Positions 28,701-37,315 of a stretch of DNA of 64,000 nt are shown in pieces. This DNA comes from Cyclobacterium sp. SYSU L10401 (GTDB lineage Bacteria > Bacteroidota > Bacteroidia > Cytophagales > Cyclobacteriaceae), in the NCBI RefSeq assembly GCF_010993705.1, contig NZ_WOFO01000008.1, positions 203,231-267,230 of the forward strand. The letters run 5' to 3'. The position numbers were made by a program, and so were the translations under genes. Below the pieces are notes generated by a model. The model ran no database searches. It was not told the origin of the DNA and was given only the letters and a program-made list of their open reading frames with translations. Each line of letters begins with the position of its first letter. Position 1 is the stretch's first letter.

Positions 28701-28946
28701 TCTTTTGTAAGGTTGCAAAACCTGATGCTGGGTTATTCGGTACCTGCCGGGATTTTATCAAAATACAACATCGCCAAAGCCCGGTTTTTCCTCAGTGGTC
28801 AGAACCTGTTGCTATTCACCGAATATACCGGCTATGATCCTGAAGTAAACACTTTTGAAGGAGCGGGACAATTGCCCCAGGGCCTGGACTTTTTTCCCTT
28901 TGCCAGGCCCCGGACCTACAGTGCTGGTGTGAATATTTCCTTTTAA
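25800..28946 (+). CDS. SusC/RagA family TonB-dependent outer-membrane transporter (pair 1)
   Basis: 1048 residues. A signal region (MSLMLLLLSAGMTPAIA) is followed by a carboxypeptidase-regulatory-like beta domain (about 48-120: VSGTIVDQSGEPMPGVSV to VFSFIGFKSQ), the conserved ALDEVVVVGYGT segment near the TonB box, a plug (NPLFVIDGV, SVEVLKDASSAAIYGARGANGVIMITTKRG) and a 22-strand barrel ending in AGVNISF with the terminal aromatic. It imports oligosaccharides across the outer membrane together with the SusD partner 18 bp downstream. No STN anti-sigma-interaction domain is present, which fits regulation by something other than an ECF sigma pair, such as the adjacent Nudix-type protein. Confidence 0.97.
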   Translation: MRKLLHRLRPSSVNLSMMSLMLLLLSAGMTPAIASSEEKVAFTASEKRLIDVSGTIVDQSGEPMPGVSVLVQGTTTGTVSDLEGNYSIAVPDGGALVFSFIGFKSQVIQVGDQSQINVTMEEDARALDEVVVVGYGTLKKSDLTGSVGSVKGDKLIDRSQPNAVKSLQGRIAGVEVLNNQNSPGASARIRIRGINSINSGVNPLFVIDGVIGADLNMINPADIESVEVLKDASSAAIYGARGANGVIMITTKRGEKNLNQISYDSFVSLSQRANSVKTLNSSQFMEIYNRAFDNAAKYDPQGFAQGRYQRADPADYPELFNANGQPIYDTNWEDEIYNNAWAQNHNLAFRGGSNTTSYNVSLGYTNEDGIMMNSGFERFTGKIALDSDIKPWLTVGGSILGTKSSRRVVDDANGALNVARMTAEALPIIPLRYPDGRWGSNADWPGTEGGENPVNIARNRYTDANLSQMYADFYMNFKITEELEFRSTFSTIFDTRKNNFYSSRNLRLLSADQRGVANVATTSRLYWQNENFLTWNKSIGERHRINGMFGFSWQKDQFEDLSVRSEGFIDDFFQWRNIRAGNIIPISGINGNVGEAGLNSYFSRWNYTLDDKYLLTVTGRYDGSSRFGRNNKYAFFPSIGLGWNLSEEGFMDGLSSINKLKLRGSAGSTGNQEIGNFNSLQFLGTFNVLKASGNEIGISQTSFGNPDLLWESTDQFDFGVELGLFNSRLIMEADLYYKKTKNLLLNAPLPWSTGFSSVLQNIGSVENKGLELTFNTVNIEKGDFMWTTDLNWSTNSNKILSLGANDADIFPGPWFLGQTNILRVGEPIGSIWGRVRLGTWNQDQADQAAEYGLLPGDIRWQDLDNNNVINANDSDIIGRMYPKWVGNITNSFQYRDFDLSFEFRAVQGMDVINATLHSVEDRQTLANSYATVLDAWRPDNQDAMVAEVRAWGTPYLTNMDTHWMEDGSFVRLQNLMLGYSVPAGILSKYNIAKARFFLSGQNLLLFTEYTGYDPEVNTFEGAGQLPQGLDFFPFARPRTYSAGVNISF

Positions 28947-28964
28947 TCAAAACTGCTTAAGAAA

Positions 28965-30446
28965 ATGAAAAAAATAATAAATTATTGCTTTACTGTTCTG
29001 ATCGCCATAGGACTGCATTCCTGTGATGCATTTCTGGAAGAAAATCCCGGAACACTGACCACCCAGGCGGACTTATCCAGTCCCGAAGCAGCCCGGGCAT
29101 TTGTCACCAGTATTTATGCCAATTTAAATGTAGTTGTCACCGGTTCCGGGGGCTGGGGAGGAAATACCCTCTCCCTTCTGGAATTTATGTCTGGCAAAGC
29201 CGATGGTGTGCCACAGACAGAAGCGTTTAGGTTTAATCAATTGACCTATGACTCGCAGTCTTTTTATATTGACACCTATTGGAACGGGTTGTACCAGGGT
29301 ATATTAAGGTGCAATGTAGCGCTGGAGCAGCTGCCACAGTTTTCCATACTGTCCGAACAGGAGCTTTCCGATTACCTGGCCGAGGTGAGAACCATGAGGG
29401 CCTTCTATTATTTTTACCTGGTACGCATGTATGGAGATGTCCCCATGATCAGCGAACCGGTAAGGGAATTGGCAGATGTGAACCGGCCCCGGGTGGCAGT
29501 GAAAACAATTTATGATGAAATCATCCTTCCGGATCTGCTGGCTGCAGAAAACTCCGGGTTGGCATGGAGAAGAAGCAATGGGGAAGTGTCCATGGGATTT
29601 ATAAAGTCCCTGTTGGCGGATGTTTACCTCACCTATGCCGGTCATCCGGTAATGGGTGGCAATCAGGCGTATACGGAATCCGCCCTTCGCTCCAAAGAGG
29701 TGTTGGACCAAATGGGCACGGTTTATAACCTGTTTCCGGAATATACCGACATGATCAATCCGGAGAACAAAAATTCCGGGGAGTTCATTTTCCAGGTACA
29801 ATTTGATAAGGTCAACCGGACCAATCCCCTTACCCCGGTATGTTTGCCCACTTTTGCAGGGATTTCGGTTTATTCCAATGAATTCGGTGGCCTGGTGCCC
29901 CGGCAGGAATTTGTAGAAAGCTTTGAAGCCGGAGACAAGCGGGTTCAGGAGAAACAATATTTCATCACCGAATACAAGGGGGAAACATTGGGAGGCCATT
30001 ACATCTACAAATGGTTTGACCAGACGGCGGTAGATGAAGATGCCCGGTCTGAATTGAATTTTTCAGTATACAGGCTACCCGATGTCATGCTCATGTATGC
30101 AGAGGCATCCAACAGGGCGGAAGGCAGCCCCAACAGCCTGGCACTGGAAATGGTAAATGAAATCCGTGAAAGGGCTGAACTGGACCCGATATCCGGTATG
30201 GGCATGGAGGATTTTGAGGCTGAAGTATGGAATCAGCGTTATTTTGAACTATGCTTTGAAGGGAAAGCCTGGTTTGATATGTTGAGAACCAGAAAAGTCA
30301 GAAACGACCTGACCGGGGCCTACGATGATTTTGTAGGCCATACCAATGTGTTCAACAGTACTTTTGCAGAGAAAAACCTGCTTTTCCCCATCCCCCTGAG
30401 GGAGATGGATGTGAATGCGGAACTGGTTCAGAATCCGGGATTTTAA
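28965..30446 (+). CDS. SusD/RagB family glycan-binding lipoprotein (pair 1)
   Basis: 493 residues. Lipobox LHSC gives Cys20, followed by DAFLEENPGT, the usual SusD opening. SusD-like TPR helices include ALEQLPQFSILSEQELSDYLAEVRTMRAFYYFYLVRMYGDVPM, and the C-terminal half has the SusD blocks YRLPDVMLMYAEASNRAEG and WNQRYFELCFEGKAWFDMLRT, ending in FPIPLREMDVNAELVQNPGF. It caps the SusC barrel at the cell surface. 18 bp after susC; terminated by 30560-30585. Confidence 0.97.
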   Translation: MKKIINYCFTVLIAIGLHSCDAFLEENPGTLTTQADLSSPEAARAFVTSIYANLNVVVTGSGGWGGNTLSLLEFMSGKADGVPQTEAFRFNQLTYDSQSFYIDTYWNGLYQGILRCNVALEQLPQFSILSEQELSDYLAEVRTMRAFYYFYLVRMYGDVPMISEPVRELADVNRPRVAVKTIYDEIILPDLLAAENSGLAWRRSNGEVSMGFIKSLLADVYLTYAGHPVMGGNQAYTESALRSKEVLDQMGTVYNLFPEYTDMINPENKNSGEFIFQVQFDKVNRTNPLTPVCLPTFAGISVYSNEFGGLVPRQEFVESFEAGDKRVQEKQYFITEYKGETLGGHYIYKWFDQTAVDEDARSELNFSVYRLPDVMLMYAEASNRAEGSPNSLALEMVNEIRERAELDPISGMGMEDFEAEVWNQRYFELCFEGKAWFDMLRTRKVRNDLTGAYDDFVGHTNVFNSTFAEKNLLFPIPLREMDVNAELVQNPGF

Positions 30447-30456
30447 TCATAGCCTA

Positions 30457-30517
30457 AAATCCGCAACATGTATTCAATGGATTTAAAAAGAGTAAAACCT
30501 GACAGGTTTGCGGATTT
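30457..30517 (+). other. Structured 3' untranslated segment of the first SusC/D operon
   Basis: AAATCCGCAA (30457-30466) pairs with TTGCGGATTT (30508-30517), and the enclosed loop contains AAACCTGACAGGTTT, itself able to form a seven-bp hairpin. It sits between the susD stop and the terminator. Role unknown; possibly mRNA 3'-end stability. Confidence 0.4.
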
Positions 30518-30559
30518 CAAGAAATAAGAAAGAATGTGTTTGATGAATAAGGAAATATG

Positions 30560-30585
30560 GAGGGGTCGCAGGACCCCTCTTTTTT
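30560..30585 (+). terminator. Intrinsic terminator of the first SusC/D operon
   Basis: Arms GAGGGGTC (30560-30567) and GACCCCTC (30572-30579), loop GCAG, followed by six T (30580-30585). Classical rho-independent terminator. Confidence 0.92.
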
Positions 30586-30938
30586 GTATACTATCTAAGT
30601 AAAAAAGCTTTTTAGTTTATATTTTTTCAAGATATTTGTCCGCTATTATTTTTTTCTTGTTTTTAAAATATTTAATATGGTACCATAAAATTAAAACTAA
30701 TCCAATGCAAACACAATGTTGATAATCTGATTAGTTGAAATAACAGAGGTTTAAGAAATTTTATTCTGTTATGATTGATTATAGGAGTTCAAACCAAATT
30801 TATTAATAATATTAAAAATTTAATATTTACCATTCATCTAAAATTAGGATAGCCTATGGAAAACTGATTCCGTCAAAAAGTCAAAAGATCGTTCAAAACC
30901 GATCTCAATTATCACCAAACAATTAACAACAATCCATT
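30586..30938. other. AT-rich promoter region of the second SusC/D operon
   Basis: About 350 bp without coding potential between the terminator and the second susC start. It must hold that operon's promoter; no clear -33/-7 pair was identified. Confidence 0.5.
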
Positions 30939-33900
30939 ATGAAAAGAAAGTTACTTTATTGCGGCCTGATGAAATCGATATCATCAATGGTGGCAATCTT
31001 GTTTTGCCTGGTTTCCGGAGGGCTGATGGCCCAGGAATCCGGTCTGGACAAGAATCTGAAAAATATCGAAAAGGACTTACCTGCTTTGGCTTCCAATGAG
31101 GCACTGGAAGGGGGTAAATTGGAAAAAGCAATGGATGTGACCGTCACCGGTACGGTGACAGATGAAAATGGTCAACCCATTCCCGGAGCTACCGTATCTG
31201 TTCCGGGTACCTCAATAGGTACGGCTACGGATTTGGATGGAAAGTATTCCATTACGGTCCCGGAGGATGCTTCCCTGGTATTTTCCTTTATTGGCTTTGA
31301 AAGCCAGACAATAGAGGTAGACAACAGGTCTACCATTGATATCACCCTTACAGAAAGTGCACAGGCCCTGGATGAAGTAGTGGTGGTAGGTTACGGTACC
31401 CAGGAAAAGGTCAATCTGACCGGCGCCGTTGGGGTGGCCGGATCAGACCGATTGGTAAACCGTCCGGTGGCCAACGTAGCAGAGGGTCTTCAGGGGGTGA
31501 TTCCCAACCTGAACATTGAACCTCGAAATGGTGATCCTTCCCAAAGTCCATCCTTTAATGTAAGAGGATTTACTTCCATCAATGGAGGTCAGCCTTTGGT
31601 TTTGGTGGACAACGTTCCCATGAACCTGAACCAGATCAATCCAAATGACATTGAAAGTGTATCCGTGCTAAAGGATGCTTCTGCAGCGGCAGTTTATGGT
31701 GCCCGGGCGGCTTTTGGTGTGATTCTGGTGACCACAAAAAGTGGCAAGGAAGGTAAAGTAAATGTAAGCCTGAACAGCCAGGTTTCCCTGGCCAAGCCCA
31801 TTTTCAATATGGATCCGGTTAATGATCCGCATGATTTTGTCAATGCGAGAAACATTGCCAATGAGCGGACTAATGGCGTGCCTTCTTATGACCCGGATTG
31901 GGTGGAAGGAACCAGGAGATGGTCTGAGAATCCCATTCCAGAAAATGAATGGCGGGTAGTGGATGATGCCTTAAGGTTTTATGGTTTTAACAATTACCAG
32001 GATGAGATCATGACGGATTTTGCTCCTACCCAGCAGCATGACCTGACCATCTCAGGAGGATCCGAGACCTCAAGCTTTTTTGTTTCCTTCGGGCATTTGA
32101 ACAAAGATGGGTATTTGAATTCCGACCGCAATGAAAATTTCAAAAGGTACAATGTACTGATGAAAGGAGATTTTCAGGTGACCGATTGGTTGAAACTGAC
32201 AGAGAAGGTAATTGTCAATACCCAGAAAAGTGATAAACCTTACTTTTACAACTGGGATGTGAATATCAACTCTCTGGCCAGGGTGAATCCCATCATGCCC
32301 ATTCAGTTTCCTGATTTACCTTTTTATCGGGAAGAGGGAGACCGGGAGCAATACGAGCAGTATATCGGCATGTATTTCGGAGGTACCAATTTCTGGCCCT
32401 ACCTGGAAGATGGAGGCAGAAATCAATGGCGATCCAATGACATTTGGCTGGATCAGGGTATAGAACTTACCCCGGTAAAAGGGCTATCCATAAGAGGTAA
32501 TTTTGCCTATAACTTTTACAACAGAACACAGCAGGAAGTGGCCAGCCGGGTAGAAATTGTCAACAATGACCTGCGAAACCCCAATGACATGACCAACTTT
32601 GGGTTCAGCGGTAATGACTTTATCAGTGAACGCAACGACATGGATCAATATTATGTGATCAATGCGGTGGCGGATTATAAGTTTGACCTTCCGGAACAGC
32701 ACAAACTGAATACCATGATCGGATATAACCAGGAATGGGGACAAAATAAGTTTGTCAGGGCCCAAAACAATACCTTGATAACCCCTTTGATCCAGGACTT
32801 GAATGCCACCATTGGCATGCAACAAACCTTCGGTGGCAACAACCACATGGGATTGCGGGGAGCTTTCTACCGGGTAAATTATATCTTTGATGACCGCTAC
32901 CTGATCGAGTCCAATGGTCGCTATGATGGTACTTCCAGATTTCCTACTGATGACCGTTTTGGCTTTTTCCCTTCATTGTCTGTGGGCTGGAGAATTTCCA
33001 ATGAGAACTGGATGTCTTCTTCTTCCAACTGGTTGGATGAGTTGAAAATCAGGGCATCCTATGGTACCTTGGGTAACCAATTATTGGGAAATAATTTCTA
33101 TCCTTATATCCCAACCATGGGTATTGGACAGTCTTCCTTTATGATGTCTGCGGGACAGCGTACCCCATTTGTCTCTCCGGCAGGGCTGGTAAGCCCCACC
33201 CTTACCTGGGAAACCGTGATTTCCCAAAACCTTGGGGTAGATTTTGCCTTGTTTGGTGGTAAATTGAGTGGTGCTTTTGATGTATTTACAAGAGATACGG
33301 AGGATATGCTGATGAGGCAGGAGTATCCTTCCCTTTTGGGAACTGGTGCGCCGCAAACCAATGCGGCTGATCTGAGAACCTATGGCTGGGAAATGGAATT
33401 GACTTATAGAAATCAGTTTACTTCCGATCTGAATTATGACGTTACCCTGGCCTTGTCCGATTGGCAGGCGACCATTACCCGATTTGACAATCCATCAGGG
33501 GCCCTGCCTTCTGGTAACCAATATTATGAAGGACAGATGCTGAACGAGATCTGGGGTTATGAAACCGTAGGAATCTTCCAGTCTCAGGAAGAAGTAGACA
33601 ATGCAGCAGACCAATCTAACCTTGGAGCCAACTGGAGACCAGGTGACATACAGTATGCTGATTTAAATAATGACGGTAGGATTACTCCAGGAAACAATAC
33701 CCTGGAAAATCCAGGTGACAGAAGAATAATCGGAAATTCCACCCCCAGGTACAGCTTCGGTATCAATAATAATTTGCAGTGGAAAAACTTTACCCTGAAC
33801 CTGTTTTTTCAGGGGGTGTGGAGCAGGGATCACTGGCCTACTTCAGGCAACTGGACCTGGTTCTTCCCTTTCAACGCCGGGCATGTGGAGAAATATTTTA

Positions 33901-34229
33901 TCACAGACTCCTGGTCTGAGGATAACCGGGATGCCTATTTTCCTCATCCCCATATTTCTACCAATGACAAGAAGAATATCCAAACCCAAACCAGATTTCT
34001 GCAAAATGCTGGGTATATCCGTTTGAAGAACGTAAACCTCGGGTATAACCTGCCAGCGAATTGGATGCAATCCATAGGTTTCCAAAGTGCCAATATTTAT
34101 TTCGCAGGCATGAACCTTTGGGAGTATTCACCCATCCGACCACCGTTGGATCCCGAGACCATTTGGGCCGGAGCCATAGAATATCCCATGCAGCGTATTT
34201 ACACCCTGGGTGCAAGGATTACTTTCTAA
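30939..34229 (+). CDS. SusC/RagA family TonB-dependent outer-membrane transporter (pair 2)
   Basis: 1096 residues. Signal peptide (MVAILFCLVSGGLMAQ), a charged linker of about 40 residues, the carboxypeptidase-regulatory-like domain (VTGTVTDENGQPIPGATVSV to SFIGFESQTIEV), the ALDEVVVVGYGT segment, plug (PLVLVDNVPM, SVSVLKDASAAAVYGARAAFGVILVTTKSG) and barrel ending in GARITF. It differs clearly from the first SusC in the plug and barrel (for example NVRGFTSINGG against RIRGINSINSG), so it is not a recent duplicate and probably takes a different ligand. No STN domain. Its SusD starts 20 bp later. Confidence 0.97.
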   Translation: MKRKLLYCGLMKSISSMVAILFCLVSGGLMAQESGLDKNLKNIEKDLPALASNEALEGGKLEKAMDVTVTGTVTDENGQPIPGATVSVPGTSIGTATDLDGKYSITVPEDASLVFSFIGFESQTIEVDNRSTIDITLTESAQALDEVVVVGYGTQEKVNLTGAVGVAGSDRLVNRPVANVAEGLQGVIPNLNIEPRNGDPSQSPSFNVRGFTSINGGQPLVLVDNVPMNLNQINPNDIESVSVLKDASAAAVYGARAAFGVILVTTKSGKEGKVNVSLNSQVSLAKPIFNMDPVNDPHDFVNARNIANERTNGVPSYDPDWVEGTRRWSENPIPENEWRVVDDALRFYGFNNYQDEIMTDFAPTQQHDLTISGGSETSSFFVSFGHLNKDGYLNSDRNENFKRYNVLMKGDFQVTDWLKLTEKVIVNTQKSDKPYFYNWDVNINSLARVNPIMPIQFPDLPFYREEGDREQYEQYIGMYFGGTNFWPYLEDGGRNQWRSNDIWLDQGIELTPVKGLSIRGNFAYNFYNRTQQEVASRVEIVNNDLRNPNDMTNFGFSGNDFISERNDMDQYYVINAVADYKFDLPEQHKLNTMIGYNQEWGQNKFVRAQNNTLITPLIQDLNATIGMQQTFGGNNHMGLRGAFYRVNYIFDDRYLIESNGRYDGTSRFPTDDRFGFFPSLSVGWRISNENWMSSSSNWLDELKIRASYGTLGNQLLGNNFYPYIPTMGIGQSSFMMSAGQRTPFVSPAGLVSPTLTWETVISQNLGVDFALFGGKLSGAFDVFTRDTEDMLMRQEYPSLLGTGAPQTNAADLRTYGWEMELTYRNQFTSDLNYDVTLALSDWQATITRFDNPSGALPSGNQYYEGQMLNEIWGYETVGIFQSQEEVDNAADQSNLGANWRPGDIQYADLNNDGRITPGNNTLENPGDRRIIGNSTPRYSFGINNNLQWKNFTLNLFFQGVWSRDHWPTSGNWTWFFPFNAGHVEKYFITDSWSEDNRDAYFPHPHISTNDKKNIQTQTRFLQNAGYIRLKNVNLGYNLPANWMQSIGFQSANIYFAGMNLWEYSPIRPPLDPETIWAGAIEYPMQRIYTLGARITF

Positions 34230-34249
34230 ACCATTAAAAGCAAGAAATA

Positions 34250-36043
34250 ATGAAGAACTATAAGATATATTTCAGGCTTGTATTGCTGAGTTTCCTCATG
34301 TTGGGCGCCTGTAATGACGAGTTTCTGGAACGATTTCCCCTGGACCAGGTCAGTAACGAAACCTTCTGGAATACGGAAAATGACCTGGCTACCTATAACA
34401 ATACCTTTTACCATTTATCCCAAAATGACATCGATATACCTATCATGCTGGGACATCACAATGGCTTCAGCAGTCAGTTGGCGAGTTATTATTTTGTGGA
34501 TGGATTTGCCGATAACCTGGCGCCGAATCATGAAAGGCACCGACCTTTTCAGCAGGTGAGGGCAGGTCGGCAAATTGTACCGACTAACTCCTCTGGGATT
34601 GGTAACCAGTGGTATGGCTACAGGGGTTGGAATTTTGTGAGGGCGATCAACATTGGCCTTGAAAACTATCCCAATGCGGCTATTCCTGATGAAGTGCGTA
34701 ACAAATATGTAGGAGAAGCCCGGTTGTTTCGCGGCTGGTTTTACCACCATATCGTCAAAATGTTTGGCGATGCCCCCTGGGTAGACAGAGAATTGAACAT
34801 AGATTCCGAAGAGTTGTTTGCAGAAAGAATGCCCCGTGAGGAGGTAATGGACAATGTTTTGGCAGACCTGAACTTTGCCACCGAGCACATCCCGGATAAT
34901 TGGGAAGATGGAAATGAGCCTGGCCGCCTCAATCGCTGGGCTGCCCTTCTGGTAAAGTCCAGGGTCTGTCTTTTTGAGGGTACCTGGAGAAAATACCATG
35001 GAGGATCCAACCCTGAAATGTGGTTGAGGGAAGCTGCCGATGCTGCACAGGAGTTGATTGAAAACGGCCCCTACATGCTTTACAATACCGGAGATCCTGA
35101 GCATGATTACAATGCTTATCACCGCATTTTGGATGTTTCCGGAAATCCGGAAGTCATGGTGTGGAGAAGGTATCAACTGGGCATCTTAACCAACCATGTG
35201 CAAAATTACTATTCTTACTCAGGTGGAGCTACCCGAAATGCGGTGGAGGACTACCTTTGTGAAGATGGTTTGCCCATCACCTTGTCTCCCCTTTATCAGG
35301 GAGATGATTCCATCGAAGACGTCTTTGAAAACAGAGACCCCAGGTTAAGGCAAACTGTCCTGCATCCCGATGATTCTGAATTTTACATGTACCACAATGC
35401 AGACGGAAGGGATTATCCCAGGATTCAGGGCATGCAGGGAGGAAGAACTTCCTCTACCGGCTACCATGTGATCAAACACTACAATGCAGATGATATGATC
35501 GGTAAAGCCTATAATACTGCTGAAACTCCAGCTATTATCTTGCGTTTTGCTGAAGCTTTACTGAACTTTGCCGAAGCCAAGGCGGAATTGGGTGAGATTA
35601 CACAATCCGATCTGGACATGAGCATCAATTTGCTAAGAGACCGGGTGGCCATGCCACCCCTTGAACTCAATCCCCCTATGGATCCGAGGTATGCTGAAGA
35701 TGGTATTTCACCGCTGCTGGTAGAAATCAGAAGGGAAAGAAGGATTGAGCTGTTTGGTGAAGGATTCCGTTATGATGACCTCAGGAGATGGAAGCAGGGC
35801 AAAAAACTGGAAAACCCTGATATGGGTATACAGTGGAATGCAGCTGCCGAAGCCAGGTATGAGAATGCCATTATTCACACCAGCGAGGACCCTGATAATG
35901 GCAAGACCTATATCGATGTGTATAAAAACACCGACTGGGAAAATCCTTCATTTGATGAAAACAGGGACTACCTCTGGCCTATTCCGCTCAATGATTTGGC
36001 CCAAAACCCCAACCTGGGACAAAATCCCGGATGGGAACAATAA
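34250..36043 (+). CDS. SusD/RagB family glycan-binding lipoprotein (pair 2)
   Basis: 597 residues, about 100 longer than the first SusD. Lipobox LGAC places the lipid-modified Cys21, followed by NDEFLERFPLDQVS. Family blocks: EARLFRGWFYHHIVKMFGDAPWV, ILRFAEALLNFAEAKAEL, EIRRERRIELFGEGFRYDDLRRWKQG and the C-terminal YLWPIPLNDLAQNPNLGQNPGW. The extra length lies in the middle (about 260-420), where surface ligand contacts usually occur. Same operon as the second SusC. Confidence 0.97.
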   Translation: MKNYKIYFRLVLLSFLMLGACNDEFLERFPLDQVSNETFWNTENDLATYNNTFYHLSQNDIDIPIMLGHHNGFSSQLASYYFVDGFADNLAPNHERHRPFQQVRAGRQIVPTNSSGIGNQWYGYRGWNFVRAINIGLENYPNAAIPDEVRNKYVGEARLFRGWFYHHIVKMFGDAPWVDRELNIDSEELFAERMPREEVMDNVLADLNFATEHIPDNWEDGNEPGRLNRWAALLVKSRVCLFEGTWRKYHGGSNPEMWLREAADAAQELIENGPYMLYNTGDPEHDYNAYHRILDVSGNPEVMVWRRYQLGILTNHVQNYYSYSGGATRNAVEDYLCEDGLPITLSPLYQGDDSIEDVFENRDPRLRQTVLHPDDSEFYMYHNADGRDYPRIQGMQGGRTSSTGYHVIKHYNADDMIGKAYNTAETPAIILRFAEALLNFAEAKAELGEITQSDLDMSINLLRDRVAMPPLELNPPMDPRYAEDGISPLLVEIRRERRIELFGEGFRYDDLRRWKQGKKLENPDMGIQWNAAAEARYENAIIHTSEDPDNGKTYIDVYKNTDWENPSFDENRDYLWPIPLNDLAQNPNLGQNPGWEQ

Positions 36044-36082
36044 CTTCCTGATTGAAGGAATTCCAATACCATTTAAATTTCC

Positions 36083-36112
36083 AAAAACCTGTCCTTTTAA
36101 GGGCAGGTTTTT
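36083..36112 (+). terminator. Intrinsic terminator of the second SusC/D operon
   Basis: A 12-bp stem (one G-T pair) between 36083-36094 and 36101-36112, loop TTTTAA, followed by a T-rich tail. It separates susD from the lyase genes, which therefore need read-through or their own promoter. Confidence 0.88.
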
Positions 36113-36224
36113 TCTTTATTTTACATGAGCGGAAGGAAATGAGCGGGTCAAAAATCTAAACATTGTTTATCTTTAAAGAAGCAGAAAAATAGTCAATTCA
36201 CTGTTTTACCCAAAATGTGGCAAC

Positions 36225-37298
36225 ATGTCCAACCATAGCCTGTTATCAAGCATATTGCTGATTGGATTTCTTTTGCAGGGTTTCGCCGGCACCTGCCAGG
36301 TGATGCATCCCCAAAGTCAGATCGACTTCGTGAAAACCCAACTCAAGAATCGCCAAGAACCCTATTGGGAAGCTTACCAGGAACTTTTGGCCTATGCTGA
36401 CACTGCCTTAAGGATGGAGCACCATGCCCTGCAAGATTTTAATGTTCCGGGATTTTACGTGGATCCCGATGCCCACCGCAACAACTCCAAAAGCCTTCAG
36501 ACCGATGCTTTTAATGCTTATGCCTGTGCATTGGCTTACAGGTTGGGAGGGAAGAAAAAATATGGCAAAAGGGCCGTGTATTTTCTCAAAGCCTGGGCCG
36601 ATACCAACCAATCCTATAGTGAGGCGGATGGACCTCTGGTCATGGCCTATTCCGGCCCTGCCCTGATGATTGCAGCAGAATTGATGCAGGATTCAGATAT
36701 ATGGAAAAAAGAGGACCTGGCCAAATTTCACGCCTGGGTTGCCAATGTGTACCGCAAGGCCTGTAACGAAATCAGAGAAAGAAAAAACAACTGGGCAGAT
36801 TGGGGTCGGTATGGATCGATACTGAGTGCGGCTTTCTTACAAGATGAACTGGAGATGCAGGAAAACATACGCTTAATCAAAAGTGACCTTTTTGAAAAAA
36901 TTGCTGCTGACGGCCATATGCCCGAAGAGGTGCGCAGAGAGGAAAGGGGATTATGGTATACTTACTTTTCCCTGGCCCCCATCACGGCGGCTTGTTGGGC
37001 AGTGCTTCAGACAGAGGGAACTGACTTGCTTCATATGGAGGAAGATGGGCATTCCATCAAATCAGCTTTGGATTACTTGCTCAAATACGTCAAGAACCCG
37101 GATTCCTGGCCCTGGCATGAAAATCAGCGGCCGGGTGCACCGGACTCCTGGCCCGGAAACCTGATGGAGGCCATGGAAATGGTTTACCATGAGCCGGCCT
37201 ACAGTGATTACGTAGACGGCCAGCAGCCTGTAAGCTATCCCAGCCACCATTTTGCCTGGACTTTCCCTACCTTAATGAAACCCCTGATGAAATATTAA
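36225..37298 (+). CDS. Alginate lyase family protein (PF05426-like; PL5/PL38 type)
   Basis: 357 residues with a signal peptide (LLSSILLIGFLLQGFAGTCQ). It has the alpha/alpha-toroid pattern of the alginate-lyase superfamily: an N-terminal HPQSQIDFVKTQLKNRQEPYWEAYQELLAYAD segment, AYACALAYRLGGKKKYGKRAVYFLKAW, and RKNNWADWGRYGSILSAAFLQD with Asn188-Asn189-Trp190, followed by EEVRREERGLWYTYFSLAP and a C-terminal HENQRPGAPDSWPGNLMEAMEMVYH. Family members cleave uronate-containing polymers (alginate, glucuronan) by beta-elimination; the true substrate here is not decidable. Followed after 17 bp by a heparinase II/III-like gene, likely one transcription unit. Confidence 0.82.
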   Translation: MSNHSLLSSILLIGFLLQGFAGTCQVMHPQSQIDFVKTQLKNRQEPYWEAYQELLAYADTALRMEHHALQDFNVPGFYVDPDAHRNNSKSLQTDAFNAYACALAYRLGGKKKYGKRAVYFLKAWADTNQSYSEADGPLVMAYSGPALMIAAELMQDSDIWKKEDLAKFHAWVANVYRKACNEIRERKNNWADWGRYGSILSAAFLQDELEMQENIRLIKSDLFEKIAADGHMPEEVRREERGLWYTYFSLAPITAACWAVLQTEGTDLLHMEEDGHSIKSALDYLLKYVKNPDSWPWHENQRPGAPDSWPGNLMEAMEMVYHEPAYSDYVDGQQPVSYPSHHFAWTFPTLMKPLMKY

Positions 37299-37315
37299 AA
37301 AAACATAAATTAGCT

